DNA of 52,016 bases, from NCBI RefSeq assembly GCF_900631955.1, contig NZ_UZWD01000027.1, positions 1 through 52,016 on the forward strand. Direction: 5' to 3'. Source of the stretch: Devosia equisanguinis. Lineage in GTDB: Bacteria > Pseudomonadota > Alphaproteobacteria > Rhizobiales > Devosiaceae. A model generated the notes under the pieces. The model did not search any database and was not told the DNA's origin. It worked only from the letters and a program-made list of their open reading frames with translations. Shown here in pieces: positions 9,394 through 18,100 of this stretch. How positions within the stretch are numbered: position 1 is the stretch's first letter; every line of letters begins with the position of its first letter. The position numbers and the translations under genes were made by a program.

Positions 9394-9418
9394 ATTGGGG
9401 TATGCCGGCGGGCCGGGA

Positions 9419-10519
9419 TTACTCGTATTTGATGTATTTTTCGCGGGCGGCAAGGAAGGGCATGTCGGTGCCTTCGGTGCGCTGGCGCAGCAGGTTGAAG
9501 GCGGTGACGAAGCTTTCGGCCACTTCCTTGGTGAGGGCGTCGCCGCCGTCGCGGATTTCGGCGATCAGTTCCATCGACGCCTTGGCGCCGGCCTCGAGAA
9601 TTTCCTCGGGGAATTGCCGCACATTGACGCCGTGCTCGGTGACCAGCGCGTTGAGGGCGCGGGGATCGTTGGCATACATGTCGGAGGCCACGTCGTCATA
9701 GGAGGCCTGGGCGCACATCTTGACGATTTCCTGCAGGTCTTCGGGCAGCGCCTGGAACTTAGCCTTGTCGACGACGATTTCGGTTGCCAGGCCCGGCTCG
9801 ACGAAGCTGGGGAAGTAGTAGTTCTTGGCGATCTGATAGAAGCCGAGCGCCAGGTCGTTATAGGGGCCGACGAATTCGGCGGCGTCGAGCGTACCGGACT
9901 GCAGGGCGGCAAAAATTTCGCCGGCGGCCAGGTTGGTGACGGATGCGCCGAGCTTGGCCCAGACCTGGCCGCCCAGGCCCGGGGTACGGAAGCGCAGGCC
10001 CTGGATATCGGCAACGCCGGTCAATTCGTTGCGGAACCAGCCGCCGGCCTGGGTGCCGGTGTCGCCCGAGAGGAAACCTTGCAGGCCGAACTGGTCGTAG
10101 ATCTTGTCCCAGAGTTCCTGCCCGCCCAGATAGCGCACCCAAGCGGTGAGCTCGCGGCTGGTCATGCCATAGGGCACGCCGGTGAAGAAGCTGAGGCCCT
10201 GGCTCTTGTTCTGCCAGTAATAGGGGGTGCCGTGGCTCATTTCGGCGGAGCCGTCGATCACGGCATCGAGCGCCTGCAGACCCGGAACCATTTCACCGGC
10301 GGCGTAGAGCTGCACGGTCAGTCGGCCACCGGAGGCGCGGGTGATGCGGTCGGCGAGGTTCTGGGCGCCGACCCCCAGGCCCGGGAAATTCTTGGGCCAG
10401 GTGGTGACCATGCGCCAGGTGATATTGCCCTGGGCAATGGCGGGTGCGGCCAGAGTGGTGGCTGCCGCCGCGCCGATGGTGGCCACCGAAGCCTGCTTGA
10501 AGAATTCGCGTCTTTTCAT
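9419..10519 (-). CDS. TRAP transporter substrate-binding protein (DctP/TakP-like)
   Basis: Periplasmic binding protein of 366 residues for the TRAP system. The N-terminus MKRREFFKQASVATIG is a twin-arginine-type signal, with a likely cleavage after PAIAQ near residue 30. The mature part has the DctP-family features ITWRMVTTWPKNFPGLG, FRTPGLGGQVWAKLGASV and AAEFVGPYNDLALG, and resembles the 2-oxoacid-binding TakP branch with monocarboxylate or 2-oxoacid ligands; the ligand is an inference. Unlike most TRAP loci it is encoded convergently to its membrane genes, with its own promoter in 10520-10768 and its own terminator. The ribosome binding site is AGGAGG just before the ATG. Confidence 0.93.
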   Translation of the reverse strand: MKRREFFKQASVATIGAAAATTLAAPAIAQGNITWRMVTTWPKNFPGLGVGAQNLADRITRASGGRLTVQLYAAGEMVPGLQALDAVIDGSAEMSHGTPYYWQNKSQGLSFFTGVPYGMTSRELTAWVRYLGGQELWDKIYDQFGLQGFLSGDTGTQAGGWFRNELTGVADIQGLRFRTPGLGGQVWAKLGASVTNLAAGEIFAALQSGTLDAAEFVGPYNDLALGFYQIAKNYYFPSFVEPGLATEIVVDKAKFQALPEDLQEIVKMCAQASYDDVASDMYANDPRALNALVTEHGVNVRQFPEEILEAGAKASMELIAEIRDGGDALTKEVAESFVTAFNLLRQRTEGTDMPFLAAREKYIKYE

Positions 10520-10768
10520 TCATTTCCTCCTGAAAATGCGCCGCCGGGCGACGCATGCAGCGCGGCTCCCTCTCCCTGGGACACGCTGGTCCCGATCAAG
10601 AAAGCAATCGTGGCGGCTGCTGTCCAGCATCTTGTTTGTTCGCCTCGACTTTTTACCGGTCCGCACCAGCACAGGAATTATTTCGTCGCTGCGGGATGAA
10701 AGCTCGGGCTGTGGTGTTGATACTGGTGAAGCGCGCGCAGGCGGCTTCCCACACAAGGAGACACTGAA

Positions 10769-11167
10769 ATGCAGTTCCGTTCGCTTCTCGCCGGCGCCGC
10801 GGCGCTCGCGCTGTTCGCCGTGCCAGCCTTTGCCGCAGACTTTCTCGGCGGGCAGGTCAAATCCACCGATATCGGTGGCAAGATGGTGCTGACCGACGCC
10901 AATGGCATGAGCCTTTACACCTTCGACAAGGACACCAAGGGTGACGGCAAGAGCGTGTGCAATGATGATTGCGCCGCCAAGTGGCCGCCGCTCTTCGCCG
11001 ACGACAATGCCGCCCCCGAAGGCGATTTCACCGTCGTGACCCGCGACGATGGCACCAAGATGTGGGCGTATAAGGGCTGGCCACTTTACTATTGGTATGA
11101 GGATGCGGCTGCCGGCGACGTCAAGGGTGACGGCGTGGGTGGCGTCTGGCATCTTGCGGTCGAATAA
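10769..11167 (+). CDS. Secreted-repeat (COG4315 / PF03640 type) protein
   Basis: Small exported protein of 132 residues, function unknown. It has a Sec signal peptide (MQFRSLLAGAAALALFAVPAFAAD, in two parts: charged start, then an Ala/Leu core ending at AFA). The mature part carries the repeat signature of this family: MVLTDANGMSLYTFDKD followed by SVCNDDCAAKWPP, then a second half with WAYKGWPLYYWYED and a VKGDGVGGVWHL end. The two Cys residues in the CNDDC pattern are conserved. Ribosome binding site AAGGAGA precedes the ATG. It sits 27 bp upstream of an ECF sigma factor, so it may belong to the regulon it is encoded with. Confidence 0.88.
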   Translation: MQFRSLLAGAAALALFAVPAFAADFLGGQVKSTDIGGKMVLTDANGMSLYTFDKDTKGDGKSVCNDDCAAKWPPLFADDNAAPEGDFTVVTRDDGTKMWAYKGWPLYYWYEDAAAGDVKGDGVGGVWHLAVE

Positions 11168-11194
11168 GGCGTAGACGTTCCAGGACCGTTCGGC

Positions 11195-11701
11195 GTGGTC
11201 GATTTTCTTGATGAGCTCGAAGCCAATGTACCGGCCCTGCGCCGGTATGCGCGGGCGCTCACCCGCGATATCGACCGCGCCGACGACCTCGTGCAGGATT
11301 GCCTGGAGCGCGCCATCGGCCGACGTGGGCTGTTCCAGCCACGTGGGCCGCTGCGCCCCTGGCTCTTCACCATTCTCACCAATTTGCATCGCAACAGCCG
11401 GCGCGAGGCGCGACGGCAGGGCACCGTGCTCGATCTCGATGCGGTGGCTGAACCGGCAATCCCGGCCCCGCAGCCCGGCCATATGGCGCTGGCGGAGCTG
11501 GCGCGCGCCATCGACACCCTGCCACTCGATCAAAAGGAAGCCTTGCTGCTCGTGACTCTCGAAGGCCTTGCCTATGCCGAAGCCGCCGCCATTCTGGGCA
11601 TCCCCACGGGCACGCTGATGAGCCGGTTGGGCCGTGCCCGTGCCAGCCTCAGGACCATGACCGGCACGCCGGCCGAGCCGCATTTGAGGACGGTCAAATG
11701 A
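11195..11701 (+). CDS. ECF-type RNA polymerase sigma factor
   Basis: Alternative sigma factor of 168 residues with only regions 2 and 4. Region 2 runs from LRRYARALTRDIDRADDLVQ to PWLFTILTNLHRNSRRE (residues about 15-70). Region 4 is the helix-turn-helix in LPLDQKEALLLVTLEGLAY to MSRLGRARASLR (about 108-152). The start is GTG at 11195; no ATG is available in the right place. The stop overlaps the start of the anti-sigma gene (ATGA). The inducing signal is unknown; the neighbouring secreted protein suggests a cell-envelope or redox role. Confidence 0.93.
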   Translation: MVDFLDELEANVPALRRYARALTRDIDRADDLVQDCLERAIGRRGLFQPRGPLRPWLFTILTNLHRNSRREARRQGTVLDLDAVAEPAIPAPQPGHMALAELARAIDTLPLDQKEALLLVTLEGLAYAEAAAILGIPTGTLMSRLGRARASLRTMTGTPAEPHLRTVK

Positions 11702-12486
11702 GTACGCCCGATCGCGACCGGCTGATGGCCTATATAGACAACGAACTCGATACCGCAGGGCGCGCGGCGGTGGAGGCCGATGCCGCCGCCATGATCGAGA
11801 TTGCCGCCCTGCAACGGCAGGCCGACGCCATCCGCACGCTTTTTGCGCCTGCCGCGGCCGAGCCGGTGCCGGCGCGGCTCGATCCGCATCGGCTGGCGCT
11901 GGTGCGCAATCGGCAGCGGGTGCAGGCGGTGGGGCGTGCCGCCATGATCGTCGCTGTGCTGGGCGTCGGCATTGCCGCCGGCTGGATGCTGCGGCCGAGC
12001 GGCGAGGCGCCGGCGCTTTACGACCGGCTGATCGCCAATGCCGTCAGTGCTCACACCGTCTATGTGGCCGAGCAGCGCCATGCGGTGGAGGTTTCGGGCA
12101 GCGACAGCGAGCATTTGTCCAACTGGCTGTCAAACCGGCTGGCCAGCAAGCTGGCCATGCCCGATCTTTCGGCAGAGGGGCTGAGTTTTCTGGGTGGGCG
12201 GCTGCTGCCGGCGCCGGAAGTGGCGGGCGGACGGGCGGCGCAACTGATGTATGAGGACGCCGCGGGCGAGCGGCTGACGCTTTATATAACACCATCGAAC
12301 GGGGTGGGCGGGCCGGCGCTGGATACAGTGCGGTTCGGCGTCGATACGGCTGTCTATTGGGCCGACGATATCTTCACCTGCACCCTGGTGGGGCCGCAAT
12401 CGCCCGAGGCGATGCAGGCGGTGCTGACCAGCGTGGCGGCGCAGTTGAGCCCCGGCCAAAGCCAGCGCGGCTACCGCGATCTCTGA
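11698..12486 (+). CDS. Membrane-bound anti-sigma factor
   Basis: Likely partner of the ECF sigma factor just upstream, with which it is translationally coupled. It has 262 residues: a cytoplasmic N-terminal part of about 78 residues starting MSTPDRDRLMAYIDNELD, one membrane helix (about 80-98, AAMIVAVLGVGIAAGWML) and a periplasmic C-terminal domain of about 160 residues. The N-terminal part has the DNELD feature common in anti-sigma domains but no Cys and no HxxxCxxC zinc motif, so it should not be a thiol-oxidation sensor. The C-terminal domain may sense a periplasmic signal. Confidence 0.87.
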   Translation: MSTPDRDRLMAYIDNELDTAGRAAVEADAAAMIEIAALQRQADAIRTLFAPAAAEPVPARLDPHRLALVRNRQRVQAVGRAAMIVAVLGVGIAAGWMLRPSGEAPALYDRLIANAVSAHTVYVAEQRHAVEVSGSDSEHLSNWLSNRLASKLAMPDLSAEGLSFLGGRLLPAPEVAGGRAAQLMYEDAAGERLTLYITPSNGVGGPALDTVRFGVDTAVYWADDIFTCTLVGPQSPEAMQAVLTSVAAQLSPGQSQRGYRDL

Positions 12487-12489
12487 AAA

Positions 12490-12516
12490 CCTCTCCCTTT
12501 GGCGGAGGGGTGGGGG
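12490..12516. repeat. GC-rich REP-like hairpin (pyrimidine/purine arm type)
   Basis: CCTCTCC, a 7-base loop and GGAGGGG followed by a G-run. It is one of at least six such elements in intergenic gaps of this window and is a likely member of a dispersed repeat family. Confidence 0.55.
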
Positions 12517-12564
12517 CGCGGCGCCGGGTAGGGGGGCATCCAAGATGCAGCCCGCCCCATCGTC

Positions 12565-12587
12565 ACCACCGGGCTCGACCCGGTGGT
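12565..12587. repeat. Palindromic intergenic repeat A
   Basis: ACCACCGGG (12565-12573), loop CTCGA and CCCGGTGGT (12579-12587) form a perfect 9-bp hairpin without a T-run. It lies in the gap between the anti-sigma gene and the convergent lldD-like gene. Confidence 0.75.
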
Positions 12588-12609
12588 CCACAAGATACCG
12601 TGCCGCTGG

Positions 12610-12632
12610 ATTGCCCGGTCAAGCCGGGCAAT
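12610..12632. repeat. Palindromic intergenic repeat B
   Basis: ATTGCCCGG (12610-12618), loop TCAAG and CCGGGCAAT (12624-12632). The element has the look of the abundant 'GTCATTGCCCGG' palindromes of Hyphomicrobiales genomes. With repeat A it fills the gap between two convergent genes and may help end both transcripts. Confidence 0.75.
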
Positions 12633-12663
12633 GACGATCGGGGGATAACCAGAGACGCAGGCC

Positions 12664-13845
12664 CTATCCCCGTACCGGCGCATTCCGTGCCGGCAGGTCA
12701 TTGGAATAGATGTTGTGCCGGCCGACATTGAGGATGTCGCGCTCGCCGCAGAGCGCCATGGTGGTGTCAAGTTCCTTGCGGATGATTTCGAGGACGCGGG
12801 TGACGCCGGCCTCGCCGCCGGCACCCAGACCATAGAGCATGGGGCGGCCGATGAAGGTGGATTTGGCGCCATAGGCGATGGCCTTGAGCACGTCCTGGCC
12901 GGAGCGGATGCCGCTATCGAGATAGACCTCGGTCTTGTGGCCGACCCGGTCAACGATTTCGGGCAGGACGCGAATGGTGGAGGGCGCGCCATCGAGCTGG
13001 CGGCCGCCATGGTTGGAGACGACGATGGCGTCGGCGCCATTGTCGATTGCAGCCTCTGCATCGTCGGCATCGAGCACGCCCTTGACGATGACCGGGCCGC
13101 CGAAGCGCTCCTTGATCCAGCGCACGTCGCCCCAGTTGAGGGTGGGGTCGAACTGGCTGGCGGTCCAGGAGGAGAGCGAAGCCAGGTCGTGATCACCGCT
13201 CACATGGCCGACGATATTGCGGAAGGTGTGGCGCTGGGTGCCGAGCATGCGTAGGCACCAGAGCGGATGCTGCATCATCTGCCAGACCGAATAGGGGGTG
13301 ATCTTGGGCGGGGTGGAGAGGCCGTTCTTGATGTCCTTGTGGCGCTGGCCCAGGATCTGCAGGTCCATGGTGAGGACCAGGGCCGAGCACTTCGCGGCCT
13401 TGGCGCGATCGATCAGGCGATTGATGAAGTCGCGGTCGCGCATGACATAGAGCTGGAACCAGAAGGGAGCGTCGGTGTTCTCGGCCACGTCCTCGATGGA
13501 GCAGACACTCATGGTGGAGAGGGTGAAGGGAATGCCGAATTTGTGGGCGGCGCGCGCTGCCTTGATCTCACCGTCGGCGGTCTGCATGCCGCCCGTCGCC
13601 GCCGGGGCGATGGCCACCGGCATGGTGATTGACTTGCCCAGCATGTCGACCTTGAGATTGCGACCTTCGAGGTTCACCGCCACGCGCTGGTTGAGCAGGA
13701 TCTTCTGGAAGTCGCTTTCGTTGTCGCGATAGGTGCTCTCGGTATAGGAGCCGCTATCGGCATATTCAAAGAACATCTTGGGGACGCGCCGGCGCGCCAG
13801 GCGCTGCATTTCCGCGACGGTCAGGACCTTGTCGATGGCGGGCAT
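12664..13845 (-). CDS. FMN-dependent alpha-hydroxy-acid dehydrogenase (L-lactate dehydrogenase LldD type)
   Basis: Oxidises an L-2-hydroxy acid, most likely L-lactate to pyruvate, with FMN. The start is the ATG at 13845 (MPAIDKVLTVAEMQRLARRR) with GGAG eight bases upstream; the frame extends to 13902 but without support. The protein has 393 residues. Family features are FFEYADSGSYTE near residue 27, PVAIAPAATGGM, STMSVCSIEDVA, the FMN/phosphate loop DSGIRSGQDVLKAIAYGA, and the active-site motif VSNHGGRQLDGAPS that carries the catalytic His and Arg. No lactate permease or lldR is adjacent. Glycolate or mandelate as substrate is not excluded. Confidence 0.92.
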   Translation of the reverse strand: MPAIDKVLTVAEMQRLARRRVPKMFFEYADSGSYTESTYRDNESDFQKILLNQRVAVNLEGRNLKVDMLGKSITMPVAIAPAATGGMQTADGEIKAARAAHKFGIPFTLSTMSVCSIEDVAENTDAPFWFQLYVMRDRDFINRLIDRAKAAKCSALVLTMDLQILGQRHKDIKNGLSTPPKITPYSVWQMMQHPLWCLRMLGTQRHTFRNIVGHVSGDHDLASLSSWTASQFDPTLNWGDVRWIKERFGGPVIVKGVLDADDAEAAIDNGADAIVVSNHGGRQLDGAPSTIRVLPEIVDRVGHKTEVYLDSGIRSGQDVLKAIAYGAKSTFIGRPMLYGLGAGGEAGVTRVLEIIRKELDTTMALCGERDILNVGRHNIYSNDLPARNAPVRG

Positions 13846-13882
13846 TTTCGGCACTCCGGCTGATGGTCTGTCTGCCCTAGCA

Positions 13883-13896
13883 ACTAACATGTTAGT
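13883..13896. promoter_or_regulatory. Perfect 14-bp palindrome upstream of the lldD-like gene
   Basis: ACTAACATGTTAGT is a perfect palindrome 38 bp upstream of the chosen start. It is a likely operator for a dimeric repressor, of TetR or GntR type by shape; the regulator is not in the window. Confidence 0.55.
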
Positions 13897-14032
13897 CGTC
13901 AATGTGAGTTGAGAGCAGGGCTGAGGTGAGCAAAATGCGGGGTGCGGGGACGGAACGCATCCGGCCGTGCGCCAGTTGAAAGAGGGACGGGCAGCTCGCC
14001 CGCCTTTTCAACCAGCGTCAGGACAAAGTCCC

Positions 14033-14506
14033 ATGAAAACCCCGTCCATCGATATCAAAGCCAATGCCAAGTCCGCAGTGATCGAGGTTCTTAATGCGCG
14101 CCTCGCCGATGCCATCGACCTGGCGCTGATCACCAAGCAGGCGCATTGGAACCTCAAGGGTCCCAATTTCATCGCCGTGCACGAAATGCTCGATCCGATG
14201 CGCGCCGCCATCGACAACCATGTCGACATCATCGCCGAGCGCATTGCCCAGCTCGACGGCATTGCGCTGGGCACTAGCCAGGTGGTGGCCAAGGCGACCA
14301 AACTCGCCGCCTATCCCACCGATATCCGCAAGAGCACCGAGCATCTGGCGGCGCTGGCCGAACGCTATGCGGCCCTTGCCAATCAGGTGCGCGAGGATAT
14401 CGACACCACCGATGAGGCCGGCGATGCCGATGCCGCCGATATCCTCACCGCCTTTTCGCGCGAGCTCGACAAGAATCTGTGGTTCATCAAGTCGCATCTC
14501 GAATAG
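14033..14506 (+). CDS. dps: Dps-family ferritin-like DNA-protection protein
   Basis: Forms a 12-subunit shell that oxidises and stores iron using hydrogen peroxide and protects DNA in stationary phase or oxidative stress. The protein has 157 residues from the ATG at 14033 (upstream AGGA); an extended frame from 13967 has no support. The ferroxidase ligands are visible in KQAHWNLKGPNFIAVHEMLD (His, His, Asp region) and in DNHVDIIAERIAQLDGI. The C-terminal helix contains FSRELDKNLWFIKSHLE. It is a single-gene unit followed by a long non-coding stretch. Confidence 0.95.
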   Translation: MKTPSIDIKANAKSAVIEVLNARLADAIDLALITKQAHWNLKGPNFIAVHEMLDPMRAAIDNHVDIIAERIAQLDGIALGTSQVVAKATKLAAYPTDIRKSTEHLAALAERYAALANQVREDIDTTDEAGDADAADILTAFSRELDKNLWFIKSHLE

Positions 14507-14548
14507 AATCTATGTTGGGTCGGGGGTGCCTGGTGGCGTCCCCGCCGC

Positions 14549-14817
14549 TCCTATGTGCGCTGCTGTCCTATGCCTGCTTTTTAGGTTTGTAGGAAATATC
14601 GCAGCCAATGCGCACGAAAGTAGGAGTTCAGCCTAATTTTCGTGCATGATGCGCAGAATTTATGCAGAATGGCGTAAATCTCTGCCACGAAGTCCTATTT
14701 TTCCTATAGCTATTTCCTGCCTTTCCTATAGATTTTCCACAAAGTCCAACTTTGGCGCTTGCTCGCAGTTTGGAACTATGCAAATGTGCCCTGGTTAGGG
14801 CAGCTATTCTGTCCTAT
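14549..14817 (+). repeat. Cluster of six TCCTAT hexamers
   Basis: TCCTAT occurs at 14549, 14566, 14693, 14702, 14724 and 14812, all in the same orientation, with the complement core TAGGA at 14590 and 14621. In a genome this GC-rich so dense a cluster is unlikely by chance. It may be a binding array for a regulator or part of an untranslated RNA; no known protein site is recognised. Confidence 0.45.
14612..14645. repeat. Long imperfect hairpin downstream of dps
   Basis: GCACGAAA (14612-14619) pairs with TTTCGTGC (14638-14645), and inside it TAGG (14621-14624) pairs with CCTA (14632-14635) around a 7-base loop, giving 12 pairs in all. No T-run follows, so it is not a standard terminator. Confidence 0.6.
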
Positions 14818-14919
14818 CTGACGCGTCGCCCCGCTCTCCGCGGCCAGCGCGCACGCTGGTTCGGCTGGACCATTCGTCGAGAATGGAAACGAACAGGCGG
14901 GGCTCAGAGCCCGAATTAT

Positions 14920-15055
14920 GAGCGGCCATTTGGATGCAGTGCCGCTCCCCGTTAAAATGGCTGAAGCGCTCACCCGAGCCGTACGAAAACAGTACGACCC
15001 GCTTGGATTGCTGACCGCCAGAGGAAAGGATGCATCCGAGAGCCGGTGAACCGGC
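14920..15055 (+). promoter_or_regulatory. Candidate structured leader of gltB
   Basis: Three hairpins in a row precede the gltB start: GAGCGGC (14920-14926)/GCCGCTC (14941-14947), CGTAC (14980-14984)/GTACG (14992-14996), and GCCGG (15042-15046)/CCGGC (15051-15055) with loop TGAA. The loop of the first holds CATTT (14927-14931), which can pair with AAATG at 14955-14959 to give an H-type pseudoknot, as in small riboswitches. I cannot match it to a known riboswitch class. The transcription start is unknown, so its inclusion in the mRNA is an inference. Confidence 0.35.
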
Positions 15056-15122
15056 AGCAACAGGATGCGCACGCGACTTTAATTGCCCCCTGCGAGGGCG
15101 CCGAACAGAACGAGGTTGAGCC

Positions 15123-18100
15123 ATGGCACACGAACGGACCGGACTTTCCGCCGAGACGGAACCAGTCGCCAGCAAAACCCTCATTCTCAATGGCAAGCGT
15201 GTCACCGGCCGCCCGGCGGCGCAGGGTCTTTATAACCCCGCCAACGAACACGATGCCTGCGGCATCGGCATGATCGCCAATATCAAGAACCTGGCCAGCC
15301 ACGAAGTGGTCGAGAAGGGTCTCGAGATTCTCGAGAACCTCGAGCATCGCGGTGCGGTGGGTGCCGACCCGCTGATGGGCGATGGCGCCGGCATTCTGGT
15401 GCAGACCCCGCACGCCTTCTTCAAGAAGGTGTTGCCCTTCGATCTGCCCGAAAAGCACCACTACGCCGTGGTCATGATCTTTTATCCCAATATTGAAGGC
15501 CTGCGCGACCGCTGCGCCGATGTGGTGCGGCGTTGCCTCAGCCAGGAGGGCCTCGCTCTGCTGGGCGAGCGCATCGTGCCCACCAATAATGGCAAGCTCA
15601 GCCGGGGGGTGATCGCCACCCAGCCGGTGATCGAGCAGATGATCATCGCCCGCCCCGAGGGCCTGACGCTCGACGAGTTCGAGCGCAAGCTGTTGATCGT
15701 GCGCAAGGTGATCTCCAACACAGTTTATAAGGAAGTGCCCGAGAGCGATGGAGATAACGGCTTTTACGTCGTCTCCATGTCGGCGCGGACCCTGGTCTAT
15801 AAGGGCATGTTCCTGGCCGATCAGCTGGGCAGCTTCTACCATGACCTGCACGATGCCGATTTCGAAAGCGCCATTGCGCTGGTGCACCAGCGCTTCTCGA
15901 CCAATACTTTCCCCTCCTGGAAGCTGGCCCATCCCTATCGCATGACCACCCACAATGGTGAGATCAACACCATCCGTGGCAACGTCAACTGGATGGCGGC
16001 GCGGCAGGCCTCGGTGCATTCGCGCTATTTCGGCGAGGATATTTCCAAGATCTGGCCGATCTCCTATGAGGGCCAGTCCGACACCGCCTGCTTCGACAAC
16101 GCGCTCGAATTCCTCGTGCGTGGCGGCTATCCGCTGCCGCATGCGGCGATGATGCTGATCCCGGAAGCCTGGGCCGGCAATCCGCTGATGGATGAAAAGC
16201 GTCGCGCCTTCTACCAGTACCATGCCTCGCTGATGGAGCCCTGGGACGGTCCGGCCGCCATGTCGCTCAGCGATGGTCGCTATGTCGTGGCCACGCTCGA
16301 CCGCAATGGCCTGCGTCCGGCGCGCTATCTTGTCACCAAGGAAGGCCATGTGGTGCTGGCCTCGGAATCGGGTGTGCTCAACATCCCGGACGAGGACATT
16401 GTCGAGCGCTGGCGCCTGCAGCCCGGCCGCATGCTGCTGATCGATCTCGAACAGGGCCGCATCATCTCCGACGACGAGATCAAGGCGACGCTGGCGACCG
16501 CCAACCCCTATGCCGACTGGCTGGCCCGCACGCAGATCGTGCTGGAAGACCTGCCAGCCGTGCCGCCGCGTGCGCCCGAAGCCACCGAAGCGCTGCTCGA
16601 CCGGTTGCAGGCCTTTGCCTATACGCAGGAAGACATCAAGCTGTTGATGGCACCCATGGCCACCACCGGCCAGGAAGCCGTGGGCTCGATGGGCACCGAT
16701 ACGCCGATCTCGGCGCTCTCGGACAAGGCCAAGCTGCTCTATACCTATTTCAAGCAGAACTTCGCGCAGGTGACCAACCCGCCCATCGATCCGATCCGCG
16801 AGGAATCGGTGATGAGCCTGGTCTCCTTCATCGGGCCGCGGCCGAACCTGTTCGATCTCGAGGGCCTCTCGACGGTCAAGAGGCTGGAAGTGCGCCAGCC
16901 GATCCTGACCAATGAGGATCTCGAAAAGATCCGCGGCATCGGCGACATCGAGAGCAACCAGTTCAAGACCAAGACGCTCGACATCACCTATCCGGCCGAA
17001 CACGGCGCCGAGGGGATGGAAGCGGCGATCGAGGCGCTGTGCCAGGCCGCCGAGGAAGCGGTGCGGGGCGAATACAATATCATCATCCTCTCCGACCGGC
17101 TGGTGGCGGCGGACCGGCTGGATATCCCGACGCTCCTGGCGCTGGCCGCCGTGCATCACCATCTGATCCGCAAGGGCTTGCGTACCTCGACGGGTCTGGT
17201 GGTCGAAACCGGTGAAGCCCGCGAAATCCACCATTTCGCGATGCTGGCCGGCTATGGCGCCGAAGCGATCAACCCCTATCTCGCCTTCGAGGCACTGCAG
17301 TCGCTGCATGCCGAGGGCAATTATCCCGAGGAAGTGTCGGCCGACGAGGTCGTCTACCGCTATATCAAGAGCGTCGGTAAGGGCCTGCTCAAGGTCATGT
17401 CCAAGATGGGCATTTCGACCTACCAGTCCTATTGCGGCGCGCAGATCTTCGATGCGGTGGGGCTCTCCTCGGACTTCGTCAACAAGTACTTCTTCGGCAC
17501 TGCCACCACGATCGAAGGTGTGGGTCTCAAGGAAGTGGCCGAGGAAACCGTGCGCCGCCACAACCTGGCCTTCGGCGATGATGCCGTGCTGCGCAAGCAG
17601 CTCGATGTCGGCGGCGAATATGCCTACCGCATTCGTGGCGAAAAGCATGCCTGGTCGCCCGATGTGGTGGCCGATCTGCAGCATGCCGTGCGCACTTTCG
17701 AAGAAAGCCCGGAAAATGCCCAGGACCGCTATAACAGCTTTGCGGCGCGGGTGAATTCGGGCGAGAACGGTTATCTCGCCATTCGCCACCTGTTCGACAT
17801 CCGCCCCATCGGCCCGGCCGTGGCGCTGGAGGAGGTCGAGCCGGCCGCCGACATCGTCAAGCGTTTCGTCACCGGCGCGATGAGCTTCGGCTCGATCTCC
17901 CGAGAGGCGCATACGACGCTGGCCATTGCCATGAACCGGATCGGCGGCAAGTCCAATACCGGCGAAGGCGGTGAGGAGCCCGATCGCTATAAGCCCCTGC
18001 CCGACGGCTCGCGCAATCCGCTGCGCTCGGCCATCAAGCAGGTCGCTTCCGGCCGCTTCGGCGTCACCACCGAATATCTGGTCAATTCCGACCAGATCCA

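Larger units (their letters stand above)
14507..15122. other. 616-bp non-coding region between dps and gltB with structured elements
   Basis: No credible gene lies here. The first half (14560-14820) has visibly lower GC than the surroundings and holds six TCCTAT hexamers and a long imperfect hairpin. The second half (14900-15060) holds a series of hairpins ahead of gltB. The separate elements are listed on their own. Confidence 0.7.

Noticed and set aside
10671..10700. GGAATT element before the secreted-repeat gene as an ECF promoter
   Set aside because: A matching -10 element at the right distance (16-17 bases) was not visible.
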